Shown here: positions 1 through 9,628 of the stretch, piece by piece
Position numbering within the stretch: the first letter of the stretch is position 1
Layout: each line of letters starts with the position of its first letter
DNA from: Leishmania martiniquensis
Lineage: Eukaryota; Euglenozoa; Kinetoplastea; Trypanosomatida; Trypanosomatidae
DNA: 64,000 bases
Direction: 5' to 3'
Assembly (NCBI RefSeq): GCF_017916325.1
Contig: NC_090160.1
Location: 837,501 to 901,500, forward strand
Notes under the pieces: generated by a model
Told to the model about the DNA's origin: nothing
What the model saw: the letters and a program-made list of their open reading frames with translations, nothing else
Databases searched by the model: none
Made by a program: the position numbers and the translations under genes

Positions 1-129
1 GCACGCGGTACAGCGCGTTTGCACCGCTATTCGCGCACGCGCCTCTCAGTGTCTCTCGGCGCATCGTGCCGACACCCGATCCCCCTTGTGGGAGCTTCTG
101 CGTCGGTGATCAGCTAGACCACGCACACT

Positions 130-600
130 TTAGAACTTCTCTGGTTGATTCTTGGGCAGCATGATAAAGAAGCCGTCGGAGCCCGTCTTGCCTGAGTACG
201 ACTTCTCCTTGGGCATCAGGAAGTACAGGTACACCATCATCATGAAGTACCCGATACTCTGTATGTACTTCTTCCGAGACTGGATCTCAATGAGGTCCGT
301 CGTTGAAACATCCCACGGCTTCTTCGTGTGAAACTGGTAATACTTCGCCTCCGGCGCCGGCATCCTATCCACCTTCACGTCGATCGGCTGGAAGTACGTC
401 CAGGGCATGTACGCATCATAGATGGCCGTGTTGGGCTCCTCGAACGGCGAGGAAGATCGAATGCCGCGCTCGTTAATCGGGAAGGCGTTCTGGATGTCGG
501 ACATGTTGTTGTTGTCACCGCCTGTGAGGAAAGTTGGCCCGTTGCCTACGAGCGCCGTACGGGTGGCCGCGAAGGCGCACACAGACGACTTGCGCATCAT
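130..600 (-). CDS. Small mitochondrial-type single-pass membrane protein (possible ATP synthase-associated subunit)
   Basis: A 156-residue protein. The start at 600 is the first of two adjacent ATGs. An upstream in-frame ATG at 765 would add about 55 Ser/Pro/His-rich residues that look like untranslated sequence. Residues 1-20 are Arg/Ala/Ser-containing and lack acidic residues, as in a mitochondrial presequence. One hydrophobic segment lies at about 112-130 (YIQSIGYFMMMVYLYFLMP), followed by a short polar tail. This architecture is common among kinetoplastid-specific inner-membrane complex subunits. From memory of synteny with T. brucei chromosome 3 the gene may be the F1Fo ATP synthase-associated protein ATPTB11, but no motif proves it. 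It is the last gene seen of the left minus-strand array. Confidence 0.7.
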   Translation of the reverse strand: MMRKSSVCAFAATRTALVGNGPTFLTGGDNNNMSDIQNAFPINERGIRSSSPFEEPNTAIYDAYMPWTYFQPIDVKVDRMPAPEAKYYQFHTKKPWDVSTTDLIEIQSRKKYIQSIGYFMMMVYLYFLMPKEKSYSGKTGSDGFFIMLPKNQPEKF

Positions 601-1433
601 TTCTTTTTTTTTTCCGTCTGAAGGGGAAAACGTCGAGGAGGGGCGGCGGTGTGAAGAAAAACAGCTGAGCGTGCGCGATGTGTGAACCCCTTTTGGCAGC
701 GTGCGTGTGGGGGAGAGAGAGATGTGCCAGCGGGAGGGAGGGTGACGAATGAAGATGCGTTTCACAGGAGTGCCAGCAGCAACACGAGCAGCGGCGGCGA
801 TACAGGGGCCGCAGAGGGCGAGCGCACATACAGCCCCCCTCCGAGAAAGCGGGAAAGGGGTGCAGGAGGAGGATAGGAGAGATGGTAAGCAAAAAAGGAC
901 ATCAGCCGAGTAGCGAAGCAGCTAACGTCTGCCGCGGTATGCGGGCAAAGAAGAAAAACGGGGCCGTAGAAGGAGTGGCTGCCTGCGCTTTAGGGCAGAC
1001 GGCGGACTCCACACAGCAAACGTGCGAACACGCCTCACGTAAACGGTGTTCCCCCACACACACAAAAAAAAATTCGAAGTGGGGCGGGATGGGAGTGAGA
1101 GGCCTTATTGTGCATATAACGATCCTGAGAGGAGGGGAATGAAGAGGGAGGGGCATATGTGCGCGCAAACGAGCGCAGAGGGCGAAGAGAAAAAATGATC
1201 TTTCTTGCTGCCGCACATGTGTGGTGAAACTTTCGTGTCAGCAGCGGCCATTCCAAGAGGTCGATCATGGGAGGTGAAGGGAGGCAGACGGATCAAGCAG
1301 GGGGGAGAGGGTGGTGGCGCCGATTCCGTCCTGCGCTTTCCCTCCCCTTCAACACCTGTACCTCTATACCGGTGTGGGAACGGCGCGGCAACCCAGACAC
1401 ACACTTGCACCAAGGAGGCTGCCTTTGGGATGC
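601..1433. other. Intergenic region, no gene seen
   Basis: Lies between two minus-strand genes, so it should hold the 3' UTR of the triphosphatase gene and the 5' UTR of the small membrane protein. On the minus strand it is pyrimidine-rich near 605-690, suitable for trans-splicing. Open frames here have Ser/His/Pro-rich, non-conserved-looking translations. Confidence 0.6.
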
Positions 1434-2387
1434 CTACCGAGAGCGCTTCCCGTCGTTACCCTCAGGCAGTGGCTTTTTCAGCAACCCGGTGTTGTCCTTT
1501 AACCAGGCAAGGGACAGCAAACGGCTTAGCAGCTCCGCTAGCCACGCCTTGGTCACAGCAGCTTCACCGTCCGCTAGCACCCCCTCGACCTCCACCTCGA
1601 AGTCTGGGGGCTGACTGTCGCCAGCGCTGACGCGCGTGAGGGCGTACTCGAATGTTCCATCCGTTCCTGTCCACCGCCGCTTGCGCCGCACGTGCCCTTT
1701 TGGCTTTACAGCGGGCGCAGTCGTCGACACCGTCGGCACCTCCGAGCTGACGGAGACACGGATGTCGTACGGGCAACCCGGCACGAGCACCTCGACGTTG
1801 CGCAAGCGTCTCTTCTTGATGCACCCAGTAAATGTCTCTGATCCGTCCTCAGCGATGGAGTACGTGTAGCGGCCGCTCTGCGTATTCACATCCTCTGTGA
1901 CAGTTTGCTGTAACGGCAGAGCCTTCTCCTCCTCCACGTAGGCCTTCATCCTAATGAAGTCCTCCGCGCTCACGCCTATCTGAATGCGCCTACGTTCACC
2001 CTCGAAAATACGCGGTGTATCGTCTGAGTGGATCGTCTTCACAGTGGCGCCAACAGGCACCTTCTGCGTGCTCTTACACGCATCTTCCTTGACCCAGTCG
2101 AGACAACAAAGTCGTGCCTCAATCTCGATCTGTGACTCTAACAAGAAGGGCTTCAGAGAACCGAGGAGCGACGATACAACTTCGGGTGACGGCTGCGGAT
2201 GCGAAGACACCTCACCATGGCACGGTGACATGGACGCAGTTTCTGCCGTGGTCTCTGTCGTCGCGGCCGGCCCAGCTTCTGGCGCCACAGCTGCTGCTCC
2301 TGCTGTCTTCAACGCTGGCACGACTGGAGTTGCCCAGGCTTGGGCGTCAGTTTCCTCTTGAGGCGGCAGATTTCGAAGAGCAGACAT
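1434..2387 (-). CDS. CET1: mRNA 5'-triphosphatase, Cet1 type (capping enzyme)
   Basis: A 317-residue protein of the metal-dependent tunnel-fold (Cet1/CYTH-like) RNA triphosphatases. These remove the gamma phosphate from the 5' end of a transcript as the first step of cap synthesis, in the nucleus. The first metal-binding strand is clear at residues 88-93 (EIEARL), and the second glutamate strand is near the C-terminus (FEVEVEGVL). Between them are basic strands (KKRRLRN, RRKRRWTG) typical of the phosphate-binding tunnel. The first 75 or so residues are Ala/Thr/Pro-rich and probably disordered. The start at 2387 (MSALRN) is preferred to an in-frame ATG at 2468, whose extra residues look like leader sequence. 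In trypanosomatids this enzyme acts on the spliced-leader RNA and other capped RNAs. Confidence 0.87.
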   Translation of the reverse strand: MSALRNLPPQEETDAQAWATPVVPALKTAGAAAVAPEAGPAATTETTAETASMSPCHGEVSSHPQPSPEVVSSLLGSLKPFLLESQIEIEARLCCLDWVKEDACKSTQKVPVGATVKTIHSDDTPRIFEGERRRIQIGVSAEDFIRMKAYVEEEKALPLQQTVTEDVNTQSGRYTYSIAEDGSETFTGCIKKRRLRNVEVLVPGCPYDIRVSVSSEVPTVSTTAPAVKPKGHVRRKRRWTGTDGTFEYALTRVSAGDSQPPDFEVEVEGVLADGEAAVTKAWLAELLSRLLSLAWLKDNTGLLKKPLPEGNDGKRSR

Positions 2388-2872
2388 GCTTTCCCCCTTT
2401 CGCTCACTGTAATAGTACTCGCGCGTGTCGGGCCATGAGCCAATCGCATTAGATGAGCACAGCAGCACCGGCAGTCACACGCCCGTGCCGTCGACACGTG
2501 TACGCATGCGGGGGTAGGGGTGGGGGGAACGCATAGCGCACAGTGCAGGATGGGAAGGGAGGGAGAGATGGCGCATGGGAGATGTGCCGTTTCGGCTTCA
2601 AGAGGGACCATGCGAGGTGATCTCCTGCCGTGACAGCCTCGGCTGCGACGAAGTTCATGGCCTACAGACAAGGCCACAGTGCATCGGTTTATTCACCAAG
2701 GGGCCGGAGAGGGCACATTGCTGCCTCACACTTGTCTTCGTTGACGCGCACACAGAGGCACACGGTGGACATGCACACAATGAACATCACGGCAACAACA
2801 GCAGCAGCAGCATCTCACATCTCACATGCACATGCATATATGTGTACAGAGAAAGAGACGCAGGCGCTCTTC
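2388..2872. other. Intergenic region, no gene seen
   Basis: About 485 bases between CET1 and the TPR gene, both on the minus strand. It has GGGGTAGGGGTGGGG-type purine tracts near 2510-2575, which are pyrimidine tracts on the transcribed sense, and short AT/CA-rich stretches near 2820-2850. No conserved coding frame. Confidence 0.6.
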
Positions 2873-3877
2873 TCAGAGGGGACGGCTGCGCTTGCGTCGG
2901 AGGAGAGGACACTCTGAGCGTGAGTGTCCCGTCTCGTTGCAAAAGTTACAGTAAGAGTACGCCGACCCGTGCGCCGTCGCGCGCGGCGTTACGCTCGACG
3001 AGGCAGCTGCCTGCATCGCGCCCATCATCTCTGTGATATGCGTCACCTGGCGAGTGTGGTCTCGGGCCCGCTCCTCAGCAGTTTTGCGCGACTCTAGAGC
3101 CGCCGGCAGAACTTCAGCGAGGAGCCGCGCCGCATCTTTGTGCCGGGGATCGAGCTTGACACACATGCTCAGCGCTTCGTAGGCGTCATCGGCTTTTTTC
3201 AGCTTCGCCTTTGCAGCGCCGAGTCGAAAGAAACCGCGAGCATACGTGTCGTCTGTCTTGATGGCCTCCAGCGCGTCATCAGCGCTCTCCTCGATGCGCT
3301 CAGCGCGGAAGTACGCGGCACTACGATTGCTTAGCAGCGCTGCCTTCTCCCTTGAGGTGCCTGTGGCGGGGAATAAGTCGAGCGCCTTTCCAAACTGTCG
3401 GATGGCCTCGAGGTAGTTCGCCTCCTGCATTGCCTTCGTCGCGAGCTCGAGGCTTTTCTTGTAGTAGTAGGCGTCCTTTTCTTCTGCGCTGGCGACTCCG
3501 CGGCCAGCCTGCAGGAGTGCGTGGCAGCGCTTTGCCCCTTGGGCGTACGTGGGGTTATTCGCATCCAGCCTGCTGGCCACGGAATAATAGAAAGCAGCCT
3601 CGCTGTACCGCCGCAGGCCCTCTTCGGCGGCTGCGACGCGACCCTGCGCCTTGGCATTGTTGGGCTGCAATCCGATGGCCTCCCGCGCCACCTTGCTGGA
3701 CATCTCATAGTTCTCCAGTGCCGCGTAGCACGCACTGATGTTGCTCAGCGCACGCGCCCGTACCTCTACTGTCGCTCCATCCACCGCGTCTATCGCTGCG
3801 TACGCGCTGATCGCCTCGTGGTACTTTCCTTCGTAGAAGAGCTCACCGGCCCTCTTGAAATCGGCCTCGTCGGACAT
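2873..3877 (-). CDS. TPR co-chaperone-like protein with C-terminal CCHC zinc knuckle
   Basis: A 334-residue protein starting MSDEADFKRAGELFYEGKY. It has two clusters of tetratricopeptide repeats, at about 1-125 and 145-260, with typical helices (NISACYAALENYE, LSNRSAAYFRAERIEE, YARGFFRLGAAKAKLKKADDA). The arrangement resembles STI1/SGT-type Hsp70/Hsp90 co-chaperones. The C-terminal 25 residues contain a perfect CCHC knuckle, C-x2-C-x4-H-x4-C (CNFCNETGHSRSECP), followed by a basic tail. That is a nucleic-acid-binding module not usual in STI1 or SGT. The longer frame to 4069 adds a hydrophobic Cys/His-rich leader that I treat as 5' UTR. Function is inferred only as a protein-protein adaptor, possibly linking chaperones and RNA. 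Confidence 0.8.
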   Translation of the reverse strand: MSDEADFKRAGELFYEGKYHEAISAYAAIDAVDGATVEVRARALSNISACYAALENYEMSSKVAREAIGLQPNNAKAQGRVAAAEEGLRRYSEAAFYYSVASRLDANNPTYAQGAKRCHALLQAGRGVASAEEKDAYYYKKSLELATKAMQEANYLEAIRQFGKALDLFPATGTSREKAALLSNRSAAYFRAERIEESADDALEAIKTDDTYARGFFRLGAAKAKLKKADDAYEALSMCVKLDPRHKDAARLLAEVLPAALESRKTAEERARDHTRQVTHITEMMGAMQAAASSSVTPRATAHGSAYSYCNFCNETGHSRSECPLLRRKRSRPL

Positions 3878-4367
3878 GCACGCACACACTTTTGAAGGGA
3901 AAGATGTGAATGAGGGGCGTAAGCGACAGCGCACAGGGGCATACAAACAAACGCCCGCAAGTAGATGCGCGTGCATCGGAGGAAGAAAAACGAGTGCAAA
4001 GATAACAAAAAAAATGAGGGACAGAAAGTGCGAAAGAAGCGATTCCGTGGGACCGGGATTGGGTAGCACGGGTCAGCTGTCCGCCGCCGTGCCCTTGGCG
4101 GGCCTTGCATGCCTCACCACTTTGCCTCTCCCCGGCCCCAACCTTGGACGCCCCAAGTACAGCTTGGCGCGCTGCCAGCGACAGATGAGTGGGTGATGCC
4201 ACACACATCATCATTGCTCAGCCGCTGGTCATGCTGAGGAAGAGTCATTTTCGGTTTCGTTTTGGCCTGTGACCGTGAAGCGTCGCGCCTTAGCACAATC
4301 GCTAATGCTGCACAACTACTTCCTGTGAGAGTCACATGCCATGGACGGTGGCGGGTCTTCCATGCAT

Positions 4368-4387
4368 ACACACACACACACACACAC
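4368..4387. repeat. (AC)n microsatellite
   Basis: About ten uninterrupted AC dinucleotides between the TPR and KIF-binding-protein genes. Confidence 0.9.
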
Positions 4388-4634
4388 TGGACATGACACT
4401 CTCACGGCGAGGGAATGGCGTGTGGTAGGAGATCATACGCTTTACCTCATCGCCGTCTCCCGGTGTCTTCACTTGAGCATCCTCCCTCTCAAAATCACAG
4501 CAGCTGTTGTGCCACACAGAACGTAAACGAGTACCGCAGGCATGCACCTCCCCCCCATATATATATACTTATGCAGTGGGCCCATCACCCACAACGAGTA
4601 GGAGTGAGGGAGCGATACAAGAGACGTTTTCTTT

Positions 4635-4672
4635 GGGGGGGGGGGGAGGGGGAGGGGGAGGGGGAGGGGGGA
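4635..4672 (+). repeat. G-rich tract, (GGGGGA)n-like
   Basis: Twelve consecutive G followed by four G-runs of 5-6 separated by single A residues. The plus strand has well over four G-runs with one-base loops, a textbook G-quadruplex-forming pattern. The tract lies just downstream of the minus-strand KIF-binding-protein stop codon, so the transcript would carry the C-rich strand in its 3' UTR or downstream spacer. Confidence 0.85.
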
Positions 4673-4749
4673 GCGACAAAAAGTACTCATTCAGCCTTTT
4701 CAGGTAGCCAAGCACCACTGCTCACCCCCCAATCAGCGCAACGCGCCCC

Positions 4750-6555
4750 CTACACCGCGCTCCGTTGAAAGGCAGCCCACAGGTCACGCTGCTTCATCGA
4801 GAGAAGCTTCAGCATCTCTCGGGCCAGCGCGACCTCCTCCGCCACCTCCTCGCTCAGCTCCTTCGGAAGCGGGTTCTTGTCGCAAAACTCAATGGCGCGA
4901 CTAAAGGCCTTGCACGAGGCGCCGATGCCATCGTACTCCTCCTTTGGGGTTCTATGTGCGTAGCTGAGCTGAACCTGTGCTTGACGCACCAGGGCCCTGA
5001 AAAAGGGCAGGCGCGAATCCTCCTCCAAAACATCCGGCAACACGCGCGTCGTGGGATGACGCCATGTTTCACAGAACCGCTCATAGTACCCCAGCGTCTT
5101 GCGCACCAACGTGTTGAGTGACTTGTCCTTGAGCGGCTTCTCATCGGGCCGTGGTTGCTTGCGCTGCTGCACACGCATCCGCAGTTGGTCCTCATAGAGA
5201 GAGCCGAGGTCATACAGTAGCTGACGCATCACCACAGGGTAGGCGTTGAAGCTGAGCTGATCAGGGAACTTCTCGAGCAGCTGTGACTGCCGCTGCACCA
5301 TGGCGATGCGCCGTGCTCGGTTCGGATCGAATAACTGCAACGCGCTGTACAGCTGCACCATATCGCGCGCGATGCTTATATGCTCGGTGCAAAAAGATTC
5401 GAAGGGGCGGCACGCCTGCGCTTCCTGCAGCCACCTGATTCCTTCTTTAAAGCACTCGCGTGCCTCATCGAAGGTGGTGACAGGAGGCTGAGACTGCAGC
5501 GGTGGCATCCCAGGGAAGTCGCGCCAAGATTTCTTCAGCTGCACTACTGCCTCATCCTTCTCGCCGTCCGGATCACGGCCTGAGAGACGTCTGCCATAGT
5601 GGTCCAGGCGGTGCAGGTAAAATCGACCAAAGGCCCAGGCGACCATCCCCTTGCCGTCCTCTGGCTCCTCGCTGTCCGGCATCCATATCTGTCCAGCGAG
5701 GAGGCAGTGAAACGCTTTATCGTAGGCGAAGTGGCTGCTGTAGAAGCCACTAAGCTGAAGAGCGTTGGCGGCCCATGACCTTCGGTTGAACTCCTGCTTG
5801 TTGAGAAGCTGATAGTACATGGTGCGGTGACAGTATTGGGCGGCCGCGGTGGCGTTCTGCTGTGCAGTGTGCAGCTGTGCCATAAAGAAAAGCGTGGCAG
5901 TGTAGCTGCTGTCCATGTAGAAGCGCAAGAGCATCGGCGCCACACGGTCGGCCGCGATCTCGCTCGTGCGAAGGGTGCCGTCTTCGTTGATGGGCACCTC
6001 CTTAATATCACAGAAGACTGGCTGGCCTTCCCACCAAGCGGCCCACTCGTCGTAAGTGGCCTCTGCTCGCCCTAGCACCGTCTTGGCCTTTGCCAAGTCC
6101 ACTTTGGAAAGGTAAAGACCGAGGGCGTTGTGGACGACCATGTATTCGACGCACCCCGCGTACTCGGAGGACGCGTTCACGGGGTTTACTGCCGAGGCGG
6201 CGCGGAGAATGGCGTCCTGTTCCACCGCTTGCACATTGCGAACGGCGTCTGTGGATGGCAGCGTGGCAGCAGCGCACCACTGCATGACCCGATACGCACG
6301 GCGAATCTCCTCATAGCCTTCCTCCTCCTCCTCCACCTCCATCATTGTGGTCCCGATGAAAACGAGGCATCGGCACAATTGCTCGAGCGCGCGCGAAGAG
6401 GCCTCGTCTCGGTAAGTGTTGATGACAGTATCCCGCAGCTGCTCCGCCTGGCGGCGCGCCTCAAACTTTGGCTCGAAGATGTTTGACGCAGGCCCCTCAC
6501 TGGCATTGAGGGCCTTGATGCCCTCGAAAGTAGCATGGAAGGTAATTGGGTCCAT
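4750..6555 (-). CDS. KIFBP: KIF-binding protein (KBP/KIAA1279) homologue
   Basis: A 601-residue all-helical protein resembling KIF-binding protein, which in animals binds kinesin motor domains and regulates microtubule-based and ciliary transport. Family-like segments are a central stretch around 220-300 (LFFMAQLHTAQQ, AAQYCHRTMYYQLL, WAANALQLSGFYSSHFAYDKAFHCLLAGQ). It matches the pattern of TPR-like helices with a Tyr-Cys-His pair and a Trp-Ala-x-Asn-Ala motif. The C-terminal half has further helical repeats (LYDLGSLYEDQL, ALAREMLKLLSMKQRDLWAAF). An acidic run (EVEEEEEGYEE) sits near residue 75. Length is close to the animal protein. The start is the only sensible ATG. In a flagellate the likely role is kinesin control, but that is inference. 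Confidence 0.8.
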   Translation of the reverse strand: MDPITFHATFEGIKALNASEGPASNIFEPKFEARRQAEQLRDTVINTYRDEASSRALEQLCRCLVFIGTTMMEVEEEEEGYEEIRRAYRVMQWCAAATLPSTDAVRNVQAVEQDAILRAASAVNPVNASSEYAGCVEYMVVHNALGLYLSKVDLAKAKTVLGRAEATYDEWAAWWEGQPVFCDIKEVPINEDGTLRTSEIAADRVAPMLLRFYMDSSYTATLFFMAQLHTAQQNATAAAQYCHRTMYYQLLNKQEFNRRSWAANALQLSGFYSSHFAYDKAFHCLLAGQIWMPDSEEPEDGKGMVAWAFGRFYLHRLDHYGRRLSGRDPDGEKDEAVVQLKKSWRDFPGMPPLQSQPPVTTFDEARECFKEGIRWLQEAQACRPFESFCTEHISIARDMVQLYSALQLFDPNRARRIAMVQRQSQLLEKFPDQLSFNAYPVVMRQLLYDLGSLYEDQLRMRVQQRKQPRPDEKPLKDKSLNTLVRKTLGYYERFCETWRHPTTRVLPDVLEEDSRLPFFRALVRQAQVQLSYAHRTPKEEYDGIGASCKAFSRAIEFCDKNPLPKELSEEVAEEVALAREMLKLLSMKQRDLWAAFQRSAV

Positions 6556-7591
6556 TCACCGACTGGTATAGGATAGAAAACCCTTGGCGCGTCTAATGTG
6601 GCGGTGGTGGTGGACGCCTGGTAGTAAAGGTGAGGGAGGGAAGTAGAGTGAGAAGAAGGAGGCGTAGAATGGGTAGGTGAAGTCGGAGGGAGGGGCGGCC
6701 ACTCTGTTGTGACTGACGGATCCGTTTTTCTTTTTCTATTTGGGGCGCATCTCCGTGAGCGAATGGGCCCCACAGAGAACGGAGAGGGCAGCGGAGGCAT
6801 GAGAACTTTTTGCTTTGGAAAGAGAGGAAGAGAAGTAAATGCGCAGCATTAAACGAGCCCACGCCGCATGTCACCAAGTCGCTCATTCATACACATATAT
6901 GCATGCGCACATGTATGTAAGTGTGTGTGTAGACAGGGACGTGCTTCACACAGACACACATTTACACACAAACGCATCTACATATGTTGGTGCGCACATG
7001 TGACGGCTGAATGGGGTGGCGTCGTCTCAGTCAGAAACCTGCTCTGGATGCCTGAGACATTTCCGCACCGCACGGCTGTGTCGCCCTTCATTACGGTGAC
7101 GCGCCGGAGGAAGGCGAGAAGGAAGTAATAAGTGGAGGGAGCTGCGCAGCTCACCTGCGTGGGTGGGCCGCAAGTGGGCCCGTGGCAGAGAGTATATCAG
7201 AAGGGCGGGGCGGGAAAGGCAGGTGAGTGTCGTATGCGCATCGAGGAGGAGCGCTCAACGCCAAGATCACCGGCAAGACTGTCTCAAAGTCAGTGCGGCG
7301 TTTGATTGACATTCACGGCTGCTGGCGACGCTATTCAAGCACAGTGGGGATCCCCATATTAGCGAGTCCCCGCGTGTGCCGCATCATCACCCTTCACTCA
7401 GCCATCGCTCTTCTCCAACCCTTTTCCAGCTGCTGCGCTCTCCACTACCCTCCTCAACACATCCGATCATCCACCAATCGACACAAACGTGCATAGCCTC
7501 CACCCTCACCCTATCCGCCATCCATCCTCGAATATCAAGAGGCGAAAGGAAAGGGGTAAGGCACATAAAGCGACAGCGACAGCGACACCGT
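6556..7591. other. Intergenic region, no gene seen
   Basis: Roughly 1 kb between KIFBP and the eIF3j-like gene. It contains alternating purine-pyrimidine stretches near 6890-6985 (CATATATGCATGCGCACATG-like). No frame with conserved-looking protein. Pyrimidine tracts for the minus-strand genes are present. Confidence 0.6.
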
Positions 7592-8227
7592 CTACCAACC
7601 CGTCTCGTCCTCGTTCTCCTCCGCAACAGCCGCGCCACCCTTATCGTCGAAGTTATCCAAGTCGAGGCCCCCCTGAGTAGTAGGGGCTTTCTCCGCCGGC
7701 TTTGGCTTTGCCTTCGCCGCGCGCTTCAGCTCCTCCCGCAGACGGTGTACCCTATCCGCCTCTTCATTCAGCAGCTGCGTGCTCGTCAGGTGGCTGGTCA
7801 AGCGCTCAAATACTTCGAGGATCAGCTTGTCGTAGTGAGCGGAGTCGGAGAAGGATGTTAGGCGGTCCGCTATCAAGGCACCGACTCGATCCACATCCGC
7901 GTCTGAGTTCAGCTTGCTGTTCCCAATCAGTTCCTCCGAGTATCCTCGAGAAAGAAGCGCACTACCGGAGGCGATGTCATTGGCCATCTGCCGCATGTCC
8001 GCAATCGCGCGCTCCACATCCTCTGGAACTGCTTCCTCTTCTTCCTTCCTCACTGGGGCACGGGTCGCCAGCTTCTTTTCTAAGCGAGCCTGTCGAGCGG
8101 CCTCCTCAGCGACAGCCTTCTGCTCCTCCTCTGCGGCTTCGGCTTCCCAGTCATCCGCTGCGTCATCGTACTCATCATCTTCATACCCATAGTCGTCGTA
8201 TCCAGCATTGTCGCGGTAGTCGTCCAT
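7592..8227 (-). CDS. Translation initiation factor eIF3 subunit J-like
   Basis: A 211-residue highly charged protein starting MDDYRDNAGYDDYGYEDD. An acidic, Tyr-rich N-terminus with a single Trp (DDWEAEAAEEEQ) is followed by a basic-acidic coiled segment (QARLEKKLATRAPVRKEEEE). A helical core at about 75-165 follows (LIADRLTSFSDSAHYDKLILEVFERL), and the C-terminus is Lys/Ala-rich, ending in EDETGW. Acidic N-terminus with Trp, central helix pair and Lys-rich C-terminus match the eIF3j/Hcr1 layout, a factor that binds the 40S decoding centre and influences scanning and recycling. Sequence is low-complexity, so the assignment rests on architecture. An in-frame ATG at 8470 adds unlikely Pro/Ser/His sequence and is rejected as start. 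Confidence 0.6.
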   Translation of the reverse strand: MDDYRDNAGYDDYGYEDDEYDDAADDWEAEAAEEEQKAVAEEAARQARLEKKLATRAPVRKEEEEAVPEDVERAIADMRQMANDIASGSALLSRGYSEELIGNSKLNSDADVDRVGALIADRLTSFSDSAHYDKLILEVFERLTSHLTSTQLLNEEADRVHRLREELKRAAKAKPKPAEKAPTTQGGLDLDNFDDKGGAAVAEENEDETGW

Positions 8228-9628
8228 GATGCTGTGTTGAAGACCGGGAAATGGGAGACCTGCGTGCTTAGGGGGAGGGGCGGTGAGCGTTACTGCCACC
8301 GCTTCGTTTATCTTTGGAGGCGGGGGAAAAGGGGGAAGGCTGTCAAGTGCGAAACCTGTGCGCGTGAGTTGTTGAAGCGGGGTGGAGTGAGGGAGGGAGT
8401 CAGGAGGCGAGAAGTGCGAAGAGAGAGGAAAGCCCCAAATGGTAACAGAGAGCGCTGCGAACGGCTCCATCGAATGGGAGCTCAGTCCGCGTGCGTGAAG
8501 AGGCGCTCACCTTCACCGCATGCATAACAGAATGAGCGGCGATGCTTACATATATATATATATATATGTGGGGGAGGGGGGGCAAACAGCGAAGAAGGTA
8601 ATCATCCTCGTGTTTGTGCGAGCGGGAGTCGCCATTGTGCGAGATGCTCGTCCGTGCTCACCGTTTGATCTCTTCCCCCCACCCCACGCCCACTCCGCTA
8701 AACCAAAGCACGCCCATTTGGAGGCAACTCTCTTTCTCTCACACATACTCTCTCGCTATCGCTCCAATTTTCAACACGAGGGGGGGGGCTCTGCTGCTAC
8801 TCACTTCTTTCTGAATACGCTAAACAATCTCAAGCATGTCCACATCCGAACAATCAAAGCACAGATGACGATGCCCTCTCATGCGGAGCACGAGCCGCTA
8901 CGGAGATACCCTGCGCGCCCTCCTGTATTGCTTTGCTCCCTCCTTTTCCTGCCCCCCCCCCGCGTCTCGTCACCTTCACGTACGCGCGAGCACCACGGAA
9001 GAGACACACAAAAAGCAGAAGGGCGAAAAAAGATGAGAGGGAGAGAGCAATAGACGCCCCACATGAGGCAACACGACTCGGGGCACACCTCGGCAAAACG
9101 CCACACGCATACACAAGGAGGCTCGACAGCAGCGGAATACTGGGCAAAAAGGGAGAAAGAAGAAACGTTCGCGCCAACGCAGAACAGAATAGACAACGTC
9201 ACAGCCCTCTTTCACCCGCAGATGCCTTCGAGCATCCCCCGACACACGGCGAAGCTGGCGATATGCTCTCTCTGGGAGGTGTGTATAGGCCGAAAGAAGA
9301 TCATTTCATCGGTGCCATCTTGCCCCCTCCCTTTTCTCCCTCCCACAATGAAGCAACCAAGACACTGCGCCTCAGAGCACATTCGTACCAAACGAATCGC
9401 GAAAGATGCGGAGGAATTCCCCTCTGCCCCGTCCGCGCGCACACGCTCGCCTGCACAAGCCTTTGTCGTCGGTGACACAGCATACGCCAGGCGGCCTGGG
9501 AGGGAGAGGTGATCACTGAGCGCGACCTGAGGGCAACCCCAGAGCGGCCCTCTCAGCAACCTCACGCATCCCTGCTCATCGGTAGGCACATCGCAGCACG
9601 CGGCACTGCAGCACCAATGGTATCCTTC
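8228..9628. other. Intergenic region; right part belongs to the duplicated block
   Basis: About 1.4 kb. It holds the (TA)n at 8549-8567 and pyrimidine-rich minus-strand tracts. From about 9427 onward it is the immediate 3' flank of the first succinyl-CoA ligase copy and matches 13517-13718 base for base. No supported gene. Confidence 0.6.
8549..8567. repeat. (TA)n palindromic tract ending TGT
   Basis: Nine or so TA units followed by TGTGGG. Self-complementary, so it could form a hairpin in RNA or a cruciform in DNA. Similar tracts occur in the window at 28560, 28710 and 48743. Confidence 0.85.

Larger units (their letters stand above)
3878..4749. other. Intergenic region with CA repeat and G-rich tract
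   Basis: About 870 bases between two minus-strand genes. It holds an (AC)n run at 4368-4387, a short (TA)n at 4557-4568 and a strong G-rich tract at 4635-4672. No supported gene. Confidence 0.6.
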
